A stretch of 24,859 nt of DNA from Akkermansiaceae bacterium UBA2367 (GCA_002344525.1 DDTJ01000081.1:1-24859), one strand, 5' to 3'; shown: positions 1 through 8,303, counted from the stretch's first letter. The notes: generated by a model from the letters alone, not told the origin. Numbers and translations are program-made.

Positions 1-72
1 AGCCATAAAGTCTCGCCCTACCCGAATGCCGAAAAGGGACAGGCAGCCTGTCGCACAAAGCCCCGAATTCTA

Positions 73-86
73 CGCAAGCGCTTGCG
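73..86. promoter_or_regulatory. 14-bp perfect palindrome, LacI-family-like operator
   Basis: CGCAAGC followed directly by GCTTGCG forms a perfect 14-bp dyad. The core GCAAGCGCTTGC matches the general form of LacI/GalR-family operators, with a central CG flanked by AA and TT. It ends 9 bp before the earliest possible start of the first gene. No LacI-type regulator gene is in the window, so the link is by motif shape only; the site could also serve a gene left of the window. Confidence 0.4.
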
Positions 87-95
87 CATGGAACC

Positions 96-590
96 TTGAT
101 CTCCTCTCGCTTCCAGCTATTTTTCGGTCATGTCCACAGTGATCGACGTGAAGAGCAACTGACCACACCTGAAAAACTTCGGCTGATGGAGGAGCTTTGG
201 CATGACCTGTCCGATACGGACGTCCCCTCCCCCGATTGGCACGGTGACGTGCTTGCCGAACGGGACCGCCTGATCCGCTCGGGTGAGGACACCTTCGTCG
301 ATTGGGAGACCGCCAAGCGCGAACTGCGCCGGGGCTTCCGGTTCTACGAGAGGCAGAGCCCCGGTTTGGGGAGCTACTTCCTCGACACGCTCTACTCCGA
401 CATCGATTCCCTGCTTCTCCAAGCCGGCATCCACTCGGTCCATCTGGGGAAGTATCGCGCGAAATCGGAACGCTTCCCCTATGCGATCTACTACGAAATC
501 CATCACGGAGAGATGATCGCTATCAGAGCGGTTCTGGATATGCGCCGAGATCCGGGATGGATCGAGCGCAAGATCGAACGGCTCAAGTAG
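96..590 (+). CDS. Fused addiction-module antitoxin and ParE/RelE-type toxin (possibly a decayed TA pair)
   Basis: The 164-residue frame joins two proteins that are normally separate. Residues 22-77 (TTPEKLRLMEELWHDL, then a conserved-looking PSPDWHGDVLAER and a DWETAKREL stretch) look like the short addiction-module antitoxin family. Residues 78-164 (FRFYERQSPGLGSYFLD, RAKSERFPYAIYYEI, VLDMRRDPGWI) look like a ParE/RelE-type toxin lacking its first 10-15 residues. This suggests an in-frame deletion across the antitoxin end and toxin start. The start is uncertain: TTG at 96 is the longest choice. The antitoxin family would be expected to begin at L22, which is now CTG at 159 and is preceded by GAAGAG at a suitable distance, as if an original ATG had mutated. 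ATG at 186 would remove the first helix. It could be a functional fusion or a dead pair. Confidence 0.6.
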   Translation: MISSRFQLFFGHVHSDRREEQLTTPEKLRLMEELWHDLSDTDVPSPDWHGDVLAERDRLIRSGEDTFVDWETAKRELRRGFRFYERQSPGLGSYFLDTLYSDIDSLLLQAGIHSVHLGKYRAKSERFPYAIYYEIHHGEMIAIRAVLDMRRDPGWIERKIERLK

Positions 591-796
591 AACCGCAAAG
601 GGATCGACCTCGATCATATCGACATCGTCTGCTCCGGCAGCGCGAACTATCCCTTGAACGAGCGCATCCACGTCACCGGACTGGACCGGGTGGCTGAGAT
701 CTTCGCGGAGTCGGCGTGAAGTTCACGGTGCGGCTCACAGAAGACGATTTGCCCCGCGCTCCTATCTGCTCGTCGCTTGCCGACGGCAGACGGTGA
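591..796 (+). pseudogene. Coding-like remnants after the TA fusion
   Basis: The frame of the preceding gene stays open for 42 codons after its stop (591-719) and reads like a protein C-terminus, for example IDIVCSGSANYPLNERIHV and GLDRVAEIFAESA. No ATG was seen. Its TGA at 717-719 overlaps a GTG at 716 that opens a 26-codon frame starting VKFTVRLTEDDLP and stopping at 794-796. That start is reminiscent of HicB-type antitoxin N-termini, but it is far too short to be complete. I do not recognise the first fragment. The overlapping stop/start is typical of coupled small gene pairs, so the stretch may be the wreck of further TA-like genes. Confidence 0.3.
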
Positions 797-813
797 CATC
801 CCCTACGGATGTC
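795..813. repeat. Inverted repeat GACATCC-N5-GGATGTC
   Basis: Perfect 7-bp arms (795-801 and 807-813) are separated by CCTAC. The dyad spans the first possible start codon (809) of the hydrolase gene, which is an argument for a later start (845 or 854). The half-site equals that of the palindromes found in the CRISPR-Cas locus, but the spacer is 5 bp instead of 2, so a relationship is doubtful. Confidence 0.3.
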
Positions 814-1744
814 TTGCGAGAAGCTTGTATCTTCGGATAGACTGATGTCCGTGATGAAAAGGCCGGATCGGAGTCATCGAATCAACCTGTTTCTTGCGGG
901 CGCGGTCACATGCCTTGTCGTGGGCGGTATCTGGACGGCATTGCGGTTGGGTGGAGGCGCCCCGCCGGAGCGTCTCGCCTATCGTTCCGTCGACGGTGCC
1001 GACCTGACTCTTGATATCTATCGTCCCGTCGATTGGAGACCTTCCGATCATCGTTCCTGCGTCATTTGGTTCTTCGGCGGCGGATGGGAGGTCGGAGCGC
1101 CCCATCAGTATCGCAAACAGTCCCTTCGCCTTGCGCGATCGGGGCTTGTTTGCATCACCCCCGACTACCGGGTGCGTTCCCGGCATGGCCGGGAGACCAC
1201 CCCTTTCGACTCCTTGGAGGATGCGCGCACCGCGATCCAATGGGTCCGCGCCCGTGCCGGGGAGCTGGGGATCGACCCTGGGCGTATTGCCGCTGCTGGC
1301 GGGTCGTCCGGTGGCCATCTCGCCGCCGCATGCGCGAGCGTCCCTGCGGTCGATGACGGAAATCCACCGACCAGTTCCGTCCCCGACGCCTTGATCCTCT
1401 ACAATCCCGTCGTCGATTTCGATATCCCGTTCGTCGTGAAGCGAACCACGACCGGACAGCGGGAACGCCTCGCCGCCATCGCTCCGTTGCATCAGTTGAA
1501 TGCACCTCTGCCACCGACGGTGGTCTTTCACGGAACAGCCGACGCCATCATTCCGATTCGGACCTCCGAAGCCTTCGTTCAAAGGGCGCGGGAGTTGGGC
1601 AGTCCCGACGTCGCCCTCATCTCCTATCCGGGGAAAGGCCACGAGTTCCACCTCGCCGGATCGGTGGCGCGGCGGGAAGCCAAGGAGTCCATAAAGCAGA
1701 TCGAGGGTTTTCTAGGTCGCTTGGGATGGGTGGAGAAGGACTGA
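809..1744 (+). CDS. Membrane-anchored or secreted alpha/beta hydrolase, esterase-like
   Basis: The 311-residue protein has the layout of acetyl-esterase/BD-FAE-type hydrolases, which cleave ester bonds, often deacetylating glycans. It has an oxyanion-hole-like FGGGW (89-93), a nucleophile elbow GGSSG with Ser166, an acidic residue in HGTADAIIP (D245) and a catalytic His in GKGHEFH (H278). A single hydrophobic segment at about 26-45 follows a basic stretch, so it is probably anchored or exported. Starts at ATG 845 or 854 give a more normal signal-anchor length and avoid the dyad at 795-813; no strong Shine-Dalgarno decides. It converges with mutS and stands alone. The substrate is unknown. Confidence 0.75.
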   Translation: MSCEKLVSSDRLMSVMKRPDRSHRINLFLAGAVTCLVVGGIWTALRLGGGAPPERLAYRSVDGADLTLDIYRPVDWRPSDHRSCVIWFFGGGWEVGAPHQYRKQSLRLARSGLVCITPDYRVRSRHGRETTPFDSLEDARTAIQWVRARAGELGIDPGRIAAAGGSSGGHLAAACASVPAVDDGNPPTSSVPDALILYNPVVDFDIPFVVKRTTTGQRERLAAIAPLHQLNAPLPPTVVFHGTADAIIPIRTSEAFVQRARELGSPDVALISYPGKGHEFHLAGSVARREAKESIKQIEGFLGRLGWVEKD

Positions 1745-1816
1745 CTACAAATTCAGTATGAGGAGGGTTGGGGTTCCAAGACGCCTTTGTAGCAATACGA
1801 ACTCGGTTGCCGCCCC

Positions 1817-4348
1817 CTAACCAAACAACAACAGTTGCGTCTCCCCCGGCGGCTCCTCGTCTTCCCGGCTGGGGTTTCGCTTCTTCGGCGACGACTCGTA
1901 GGCCGCCGCCGGAGGCGGCACCTGGGTTTCGCTTTCGCTTGGCACGGCTTGTCCTTCGAGGGCGGCGAGAATTTCCTTGGCCCGGGCGATGATGGAGTCG
2001 GGCAGGCCCGCGAGCCGCGCCACCTGAATGCCGTAGCTGCGGTCGGCGGCACCGGGAACGATCTGGCGGAGGAAAATGATGCGGTCGTTCCACTCGCGCA
2101 CCGCGATGTTGTAGTTGTTCAGCGAAGGACGCGAGGCGGCGAGCTGGGTCAACTCGTGGTAGTGGGTCGCGAAGAGGGAGCGGCAGCGAACCTTGTCGTG
2201 GAGGTGCTCGACGACGCTCCAAGCGATGGAAAGGCCGTCGTAGGTCGCGGTGCCGCGACCGATCTCGTCGAGGATGACGAGGCTGCGGTCAGTGGCGTAG
2301 TTCGCGATCAGGGCGGTCTCGGTCATCTCGACCATGAAGGTGGACTGCCCCTTGGCGAGGTCGTCGCTCGCGCCGACACGGGTGAAGATGCGATCCACCA
2401 GACCGATGCGGGCGCTCGCGGCGGGGACGTAGCTGCCGGTCTGGGCCATCAGGGCGATCAGGGCGACTTGGCGGATGTAGGTCGATTTCCCCGCCATGTT
2501 CGGCCCGGTGATGAGCATGAAGCGGTTCGCCTCGGCGTCGAGGGCGGTGTCGTTGGGGACGAATTTCTCCTCGCCGATGTTCTGGTCGAGCACCGGATGG
2601 CGGCCTTTCTCGATGGCGAGGTCGCGCGACTCGTCGAGGACGGGACGGCAGTAGCCGAAGAGGCGAGCGGTCTCGGCGAAGGCGGCGAGCACGTCGATCT
2701 CGGCAAGGGCGGAGGCGGTCTCCTGGATCGCGGCAAGATGCTCCAGCACGGTCTCGCGGAGGTTGAGGAATTCCTCGTATTCGAGGACGCGGAGCCGCTC
2801 GTCGGCCCCGAGGATCTTGCTCTCGACCTCCTTCAACTCGGGAGTGGTGAAGCGCTCGGCGTTGGCGAGGGTCTGTTTGCGGGTGTATTCAAGCGGGGCC
2901 TTTTCGAGATGGGCGTTGGTGATCTCGATGAAGTAGCCGAAGACGGCGTTGTATTTCACCTTCAGCGAGGAGATGCCGGTGCGCTCCTGCTCGCGGGTCT
3001 GGAGTTCGGCGACCCATTGCTTGCCGTCGGTGGCGGCGCGGCGCAGTTCGTCGATCGCGGCGCTGTAGCCTCCGGCGAAAATCCCGCCCTCCTTCAGCAC
3101 GGCGGGGGGTTCGGGGACGAGGGCGCGTCCGAGGAGTTCGCAGAGTTCGGTGAAGTCGCCGAGGCGTCGCACGAGATTCTCCCCGAAGGAACCGCCGCCG
3201 AGGGCGGAAAGATGCTCGCGCACGTCGGGGACGCGGCGCAGGGAGAGTTCGAGGGATTTCAGATCGCGGGCGTTGCCCGATCCCTGGCTGAGGCGGCTGA
3301 GGGTGCGCTCGATGTCGCGGACTTCGGCGAAGTCCTCGCGCAGGGCGTTGAGGAGGAAAGGCTCGGCGATGAGGGCGGCGACGAAGTCCTGCCGCGCGAC
3401 GAGCGCGGGGAGGTCGCGCAGGGGATGCAGCAGCCAATGCCGCAGCTTGCGAGCGCCCATCGGCGTTTTCGTGCGGTCGAGGGCGCCGAGGAGGGAGCTT
3501 TTCACCCCGCCGGAACGGCTCGTGACGAGATCGAGGTTCGACTGGCTGGCCGCGTCGATGAGGAGATGAGCCTCGGTGCGGTAGGCTTGCAAGCTGCGGA
3601 GATGGCCGACGCTGCGCCGCAACTGCGTCTCGACGTAGTGGAGGATGGCCCCGGCCGCGCCGACGGCGGGGAAGAGTCCGGCGCAGCCGTAGCCGTCGAG
3701 GGATTGCACGTCGAAATGCCGTTTCAGGGTGTATTCGGCCTGCTCGTGGAGGAAGGGGTAGGCGTCGTAGCTCTGGGCGCGGGCGAGCAGGTCGAACTCC
3801 GCCGCCTGCTCCTCGGAGAAGAGCAACTCGCTCGGGCGGAGGCGGGCCAACTCGTCCTCGAGGGATTCGCGGTCGGCGAACTCGGTCAGGCGGAACTCGC
3901 CCGTGCTGTGCTCGACGAAGGCGAGGCCGTAGCGGCCCTTGGAGCGATGGACGGCGGCGAGGTAGTTGGGCCGGGCCGCGTCGAGGAGGTTCAGGTCGGC
4001 GATGGTCCCCGCGCTGATGATCTGGGTGATCTCTCGCTCGACGATCTTGCCGGGCTGCGGCTCGGTCGTCTGCTCGGCGAGGGCGATGCGTTTGCCCGCG
4101 CGGATGAGCTTGGCGAGGTAGCCCTCGGCGGCATGGTGGGGGACGCCGCACATGGGCATGCCGTTGCGCTTGGTGAGGGCGACATTGAGAATGGGCGAGG
4201 CGATCTTCGCGTCCTCGAAGAACATCTCGTAGAAATCGCCGAGGCGGAAGAGCAGCAGGACGTCGTCGGGCAGGCTGCGGCGCATCGCCTGATACTGACG
4301 CATCATCGGCGTCAGTTTGCCATCGTCGTTCGGGTTGCCTCCTGCCAT
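1817..4348 (-). CDS. mutS: DNA mismatch repair protein MutS
   Basis: MutS recognises mispaired bases and small loops and recruits MutL in an ATP-dependent way. Counting from a TTG two codons upstream (4354), all hallmarks are present: the mismatch-probing F-x-E loop (GDFYEMF, residues 41-43), the Walker A GPNMAGKST (617-625), the Walker B/signature DEIGRGTATYDG (696-707) and the THYHEL segment (730-735). The C-terminus ends in QLLLF (840-844), which fits a beta-clamp-binding motif. The region before it is short and disordered-looking, so the C-terminal tetramerisation domain known from E. coli is not evident. I chose ATG 4348 over TTG 4354; there is no clear Shine-Dalgarno. It is transcribed alone and is convergent with the hydrolase. 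Confidence 0.97.
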   Translation of the reverse strand: MAGGNPNDDGKLTPMMRQYQAMRRSLPDDVLLLFRLGDFYEMFFEDAKIASPILNVALTKRNGMPMCGVPHHAAEGYLAKLIRAGKRIALAEQTTEPQPGKIVEREITQIISAGTIADLNLLDAARPNYLAAVHRSKGRYGLAFVEHSTGEFRLTEFADRESLEDELARLRPSELLFSEEQAAEFDLLARAQSYDAYPFLHEQAEYTLKRHFDVQSLDGYGCAGLFPAVGAAGAILHYVETQLRRSVGHLRSLQAYRTEAHLLIDAASQSNLDLVTSRSGGVKSSLLGALDRTKTPMGARKLRHWLLHPLRDLPALVARQDFVAALIAEPFLLNALREDFAEVRDIERTLSRLSQGSGNARDLKSLELSLRRVPDVREHLSALGGGSFGENLVRRLGDFTELCELLGRALVPEPPAVLKEGGIFAGGYSAAIDELRRAATDGKQWVAELQTREQERTGISSLKVKYNAVFGYFIEITNAHLEKAPLEYTRKQTLANAERFTTPELKEVESKILGADERLRVLEYEEFLNLRETVLEHLAAIQETASALAEIDVLAAFAETARLFGYCRPVLDESRDLAIEKGRHPVLDQNIGEEKFVPNDTALDAEANRFMLITGPNMAGKSTYIRQVALIALMAQTGSYVPAASARIGLVDRIFTRVGASDDLAKGQSTFMVEMTETALIANYATDRSLVILDEIGRGTATYDGLSIAWSVVEHLHDKVRCRSLFATHYHELTQLAASRPSLNNYNIAVREWNDRIIFLRQIVPGAADRSYGIQVARLAGLPDSIIARAKEILAALEGQAVPSESETQVPPPAAAYESSPKKRNPSREDEEPPGETQLLLFG

Positions 4349-4422
4349 CGTCAAAGGCGGAGAACTTAGAGAGCCTCGACGGAAATGCGAGCCGCTTTCT
4401 GGGGGAGTTGAGAGGCGTAACC

Positions 4423-4496
4423 CTGTAGCCGAGGCCAGCGGCCTCGGTCGAGCGTCGTTTGGCCGCCTGGTCCGACCTCAGTGAGGTCGGCTACAG
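4423..4496. repeat. Composite inverted-repeat element (REP/MITE-like)
   Basis: Outer arms CTGTAGCCGA (4423-4432) and TCGGCTACAG (4487-4496) are perfect reverse complements. Inside lie two further hairpins, CCGAGGCC-agc-GGCCTCGG (4429-4447) and CCGACCTCA-g-TGAGGTCGG (4472-4490). The outer arms partly overlap the inner stems, so the transcript or DNA can adopt one long stem or two short ones. It lies in the roughly 295-bp gap between mutS and the PcfJ-like gene, where I see no gene. The architecture is that of dispersed intergenic repeats. Confidence 0.65.
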
Positions 4497-4643
4497 CGCT
4501 GGCGCGTCCTTCGCCAAGACACCCGTAGGAACGAAAATCCAATCGGAAAAATCGATGATGCGGAAGAGGGACAATCGAAAATCGCCGGAGCTTCCTCAAG
4601 AAGTTTGAAAGGTCGCGCCGCTTGGATTTGGGTGGCCCTTCCA

Positions 4644-5924
4644 ATGCCCCTTTCCGCACCCGCCGCTGAGCTTGGAGCCGCCTTCCGCAACGGCACCCTG
4701 TGCCTGGCGAAGGGCGCGGTGGAAATGCGCATCACCGGGTCGCCCGTTCCGCGCTCGGTGATGCGCCGGGGCCGGGACGGGGCTTGGGAGCCGTTCGTCC
4801 CGGAGTTCCGCCTCGTCCATCCCTACCGGCCTTCCCCGGCGAAAAAGGTGAAACCGGCCCGCCCCACGGACCAGCTCCACTTCGACTTCTTCGACGAGGC
4901 CGCCGCGCCGCGTCCCGACGCGCCCCTCACTCCCGCGCAGCGCCGCAAGCGGGCCTTCGACCAGTTCCGCTTCTCCTTGGCGAAACCGGTCGCCCGGATT
5001 CTCGAACCCTTCCGCACCCACCAGTGGCCGCTCCTCGTGATGCTGCACCACGACCCCGGTTCGGTCGATCTGGCCGTGGCGAACCCCGCTCTCGCCTTCG
5101 CCCTCGCGCAGAAGCTGAACGGCGACCGTGAACTCATCGCCGCCCTGCGCTGCGGCGGCATGAGGCAGCGCGACCTCCTCGAAGTGCTCGGTCTGCCCTC
5201 CTCGCCCGCCGCCGCGAACTTCTTCCGCAAGGTCGATCCGCATTCGCTCGACGGCGACAACTGGCCCGCCCTCGTCCGTCTCCTCCGCGAAGAGCTCGCC
5301 GCGCCGAAATCCCGCCTCTCCCATCTTTCCGCGATCAATGCAGGCGTCGTCGAGATTCTCCTCGATCCGCGCGCCTCGCAGGTCGCGACGCCGCAGTTGC
5401 TCGAAGAGGTCGCCCGCGACCGCGCCGAACGCCATCGCGGGCGGGTCGTCCACATGATCTCCAGCACCCTGCGGATGCAGAGCGAACTGCGCCGCGAGGA
5501 CCGCTGCCACCAGTTCCCAAGCCTCGCCCGGCTCCGCGCCGTCCACGACGAGGTCGCGGAGGGTTATCGCCGCCGCGTCCGCCAGCTCATCGACGCGAAC
5601 GAGCAAGGCCCCGGCTGTTTCCTCCCCCCGCCCGTGCCGGGGATCGCCGGGGGCATCGAACCGATCACCAGCCCGGCGGATCTCGTCGACGAGGGCGAGG
5701 CGCAGGGGAACTGCGTCGCGAGCTACGCGCAACGCGTCCGTGAGGGGAGCACCTACATCTACCGCGTCCTCCACCCCGAGAGGGCAACGCTCTCCCTCGT
5801 GCGGCGCAGCCGTTTTTCGGATTGGGAGATCGGCGAGCTGGAGAGTCGCTTCAACACCGACGTCTCCGAGGAGACCGAGGACTACGTGCGGGCTTGGCTC
5901 GAACGGCATCGGGAGCTGATTTAA
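4644..5924 (+). CDS. PcfJ-like domain protein
   Basis: The last part of this 426-residue protein matches the PcfJ-like family: NCVASY (about residues 356-361), RVREGSTYIYRVLHPERAT and LSLVRRSRFSDWEIGEL, then a helical C-terminus. PcfJ was named from a conjugative plasmid, but chromosomal homologues are common and their molecular role is not established. The upstream region is rich in Pro and basic residues (about 30-110), followed by a long helical region. TTG at 4605 would add 13 residues that resemble a signal peptide (WIWVALPMPLSAPAAELGA). I prefer ATG 4644 because AAGAAG lies too close to the TTG. No conjugation gene is nearby, so a mobile-element role is not supported here. Confidence 0.65.
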   Translation: MPLSAPAAELGAAFRNGTLCLAKGAVEMRITGSPVPRSVMRRGRDGAWEPFVPEFRLVHPYRPSPAKKVKPARPTDQLHFDFFDEAAAPRPDAPLTPAQRRKRAFDQFRFSLAKPVARILEPFRTHQWPLLVMLHHDPGSVDLAVANPALAFALAQKLNGDRELIAALRCGGMRQRDLLEVLGLPSSPAAANFFRKVDPHSLDGDNWPALVRLLREELAAPKSRLSHLSAINAGVVEILLDPRASQVATPQLLEEVARDRAERHRGRVVHMISSTLRMQSELRREDRCHQFPSLARLRAVHDEVAEGYRRRVRQLIDANEQGPGCFLPPPVPGIAGGIEPITSPADLVDEGEAQGNCVASYAQRVREGSTYIYRVLHPERATLSLVRRSRFSDWEIGELESRFNTDVSEETEDYVRAWLERHRELI

Positions 5925-6011
5925 GGGGATCTCCGGAAAAAATCTTGCAAGGTTGGTGCCGCCGCGCGTCAAACGGGAAGGAACACCACCTTTCCCATTC
6001 CCAAATCCATC

Positions 6012-6356
6012 ATGAAAAAACGCTTCTTCCTGCTCACCCTTCCCGCCTTCATTTTCGGCTCCTTCGCCGTTCCCAGCCTGAACGCCGGACCGGACTCGCT
6101 CAAGATCATCAAATTCGAAGCGGACTGGTGCGGCCCCTGCCAGCAGATGAAGCCCGCCTTTGCCGCCGTCTCCAAAAGCTCCAAGGGCGTCGCCTTCCAA
6201 ACCGTCGATGTCGACCGTCAAAGCAGTCTCTCGGACCGCTACAAAGTCGAGGGCCTGCCCACAGTCATCGCGGTCAAAAACGGCCGCGAAGTGGGCCGCC
6301 TCGTCGGCCTCCAGAGCGAAGGGCAACTGAGGAAGTTCATCAAGAAGCACCAGTGA
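6012..6356 (+). CDS. Exported thioredoxin-like protein
   Basis: The 114-residue protein has an N-terminal signal peptide (basic MKKR, hydrophobic core to about residue 20, probable cleavage after LNA at 25). A compact thioredoxin fold follows: the active site WCGPC (39-43) after FEAD, and the cis-proline loop GLPT (P83). The CGPC dipeptide is that of true thioredoxins rather than DsbA or ResA types. With the signal peptide it probably acts in the periplasm as a thiol reductase or oxidase. It stands alone, follows the PcfJ-like gene by 87 bp and converges with tatC with a 9-bp gap. No Shine-Dalgarno is visible before the ATG. Confidence 0.88.
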   Translation: MKKRFFLLTLPAFIFGSFAVPSLNAGPDSLKIIKFEADWCGPCQQMKPAFAAVSKSSKGVAFQTVDVDRQSSLSDRYKVEGLPTVIAVKNGREVGRLVGLQSEGQLRKFIKKHQ

Positions 6357-6365
6357 CCCGGCCCC

Positions 6366-8075
6366 TCACCCCAGCATGACTCGCTCGGTAATGCGGCGGA
6401 TTTTCTCCGCTCCCAGCCCGGGCACCCGGTCGAGGTCGTCGAAGGTCTCGTAGGGTCGGTGCGCCACCAGAATCTCGGCGAGCTTCGGCCCGATCCCCGG
6501 CAGGGTCTGGAGCTCTTCGAGGCTGGCGTAGTTCAGATCGACGACGGGACCCTCGGGAGCGCAGTTTTCGTATTCCGGCCAAGGATCGCCCTCCGAAGCG
6601 GATGCCTCAGGGCTTTCCTCCGACTTTTCCGTCTCCTCCAGCTCCTCCGGTCGCAGATCCTCGGGTTCGGCGTGATCGCTCTCCAACTCCCGGGGGGGCT
6701 CCTCGTGCCAGTAGTGGCCGTCCTCGTGCCAGCTTTCGTCGTGGTTGCCGTGGTGATGGTCGTGATCTTCGTCGTAGCCGCTCACGCCGGGGGCGTCGCC
6801 GGAGTTGTGGGCGTTCTCCTCCTCGTAGAGGTGGGCGTGCTCGCGCTCGTATTGCTCGATCTCGGCTCGGTGCAGCTCGGCCTTCTCCTCCTCGGTCAGC
6901 TCCGCGGCGGGTTTCAGATAGAGCTGTTCGAGACGCTTTCTCTCCGCCTCCTCCTCGGCGCGCTCGCGCCTCCCCCTCACCTTTTCGATGATCGTCGCGA
7001 TGACGATGCAGATCTCGTAGAGCAGGATGAGGGGCACGGCGAGCAGCCCCATGGTAAAGGCGTCCGGGCTCGGAGTCAGGAGCGCCGCGAGCACGCAGAT
7101 GATCACCCAGGCGTAGGAACGGGTGCTGCGCATCACCCTCGCGGTCAGCAGTTCGAGCTTCACGAGGATGGTCACCACGATAGGCATCTGGAAGCTGATC
7201 CCGAAGACAAGCACGAGCTGGGAGATGAAGCTGATGTATTTGCCGATCTGGTAGGAGCTGTTGCCCCCCTTCGCCGGCACGAGCACCAGCTTGTCGCGGG
7301 CCTCGTCGTGGCGCAGGGCGAAATTCGCCCCCTCCGCCGTGGCGAAGGTCTTGAGCAGGTAGTCCCGGATTTCGCCACGCAGCTCCGGGGTCAGGGGCGA
7401 GTCCGCCGCGCCGTCCGCCGCCGGGCTAGGCGGGGTGGCTCCCTTCTCCACCGGCGGGATCGACTCGCCGTCGAAGCCGATCAGGGAGATCTCGGAAATG
7501 GGTTTCTGGAGCGCCTCCCGGACCGGGTCGATGCTGGAGAGGCGCTCGTTCTCGAACTGGTAGAAATACCTCAGGGCGAAGGGAGTCGCGAGGAAGAAGG
7601 CGAAGGAGCCGCCGAGGAGGAAAAGGATGAAGCCGATTCCGACTCCGGGGATGATGGTCCTCTTCTCCGCCTGCCGCAGGCCGGGCAGGAGGAACTGGAA
7701 CAGGAAGAAGACGGTGAAGGGGAAGGTGATGATCAAGCCGCAGTAGAAGGCGAGCTTGAACATCAGGAAGACCAACTCCGTCGGGCCCAGCATGAAGAAG
7801 TCGAGCTTCGAGTGCAGGGTCACGCCCGGAGCGACCTCGGCGAGGCTGGACTTCGCGGGGAGCTGGACGAGCTGGAAGATCTCCTTGTTGAAGATGAAGC
7901 AGACGATCGTGGAGATGAGCAGGGTCACGGCGATCCGGATCAGGGTCTGCCTCAGGTCGTCGAGATGGTCGAGAAAGGGCTTCTCGTGCGGATCGAAGCC
8001 CTCGTCGGCCCCGGGGACACGACGGGCGGCGTGCTCTCGCAGGGTGAAAATTTTCTTGATGGCGGTCTGGAGCAT
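6366..8075 (-). CDS. tatC: TatC-type Sec-independent translocase subunit with His-rich linker and C-terminal helix-hairpin-helix domain
   Basis: TatC is the receptor for twin-arginine signal peptides in the inner membrane. From ATG 8075 (569 residues) the protein shows FLDHLDDLR (34-42) and TatC-like membrane segments at about 45-63, 100-133, 140-172, 281-308 and 321-365, the last carrying LTPSPDAFT (333-341). A loop of about 100 residues (175-275) is inserted between transmembrane segments 3 and 4. After the TatC core comes a charged, coiled-coil-like region (365-420) and a histidine-rich stretch (about 434-456, HDHHHGNHDESWHEDGH). It ends in a ComEA-like helix-hairpin-helix domain (510-567, with LPGIGPKLAEIL and VPGLGAEKI). 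The frame is open to 8255 but those residues are not TatC-like. No tatA/B is adjacent. Confidence 0.9.
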   Translation of the reverse strand: MLQTAIKKIFTLREHAARRVPGADEGFDPHEKPFLDHLDDLRQTLIRIAVTLLISTIVCFIFNKEIFQLVQLPAKSSLAEVAPGVTLHSKLDFFMLGPTELVFLMFKLAFYCGLIITFPFTVFFLFQFLLPGLRQAEKRTIIPGVGIGFILFLLGGSFAFFLATPFALRYFYQFENERLSSIDPVREALQKPISEISLIGFDGESIPPVEKGATPPSPAADGAADSPLTPELRGEIRDYLLKTFATAEGANFALRHDEARDKLVLVPAKGGNSSYQIGKYISFISQLVLVFGISFQMPIVVTILVKLELLTARVMRSTRSYAWVIICVLAALLTPSPDAFTMGLLAVPLILLYEICIVIATIIEKVRGRRERAEEEAERKRLEQLYLKPAAELTEEEKAELHRAEIEQYEREHAHLYEEENAHNSGDAPGVSGYDEDHDHHHGNHDESWHEDGHYWHEEPPRELESDHAEPEDLRPEELEETEKSEESPEASASEGDPWPEYENCAPEGPVVDLNYASLEELQTLPGIGPKLAEILVAHRPYETFDDLDRVPGLGAEKIRRITERVMLG

Positions 8076-8303
8076 GGCGGGGTCGGATGCTGCGGAAGGG
8101 CGCATACTAGCCCCGATTTCCGAAACGGCAAAGCCCCGCAAGCGGGGACCGTCAATCGCGCCCCCCCGCGTCCGGCGCAAAAAAGTTTCGATTTGGCCTT
8201 CGTCCCGCTTGCAAGGAGGGTTCGGCGTGATAAAAAACCCTGTCGGACGCGGCACCCAGCCGCTCCGGGAAATGCTGGAACGCTTGCAGAGGAGTCAGAC
8301 TAT

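Noticed and set aside
1745..1792. Inverted repeat CTACAAA/TTTGTAG between the hydrolase gene and mutS as a terminator
   Set aside because: The 34-nt loop and missing T-tract make an intrinsic terminator unlikely.
1835..4369. 844-codon open frame on the + strand opposite mutS
   Set aside because: It is a GC-rich antisense shadow of mutS; its product is Glu/Gly/Ala-biased without recognisable motifs.
4596..6350. 584-codon open frame on the - strand opposite the PcfJ-like gene and thioredoxin gene
   Set aside because: It runs through two convincing + strand genes and its translation has shadow-type composition.
6459..8303. Long + strand open frame leading into the PUR-family gene
   Set aside because: It is antisense to tatC; the real gene starts at 8304 with a strong Shine-Dalgarno.
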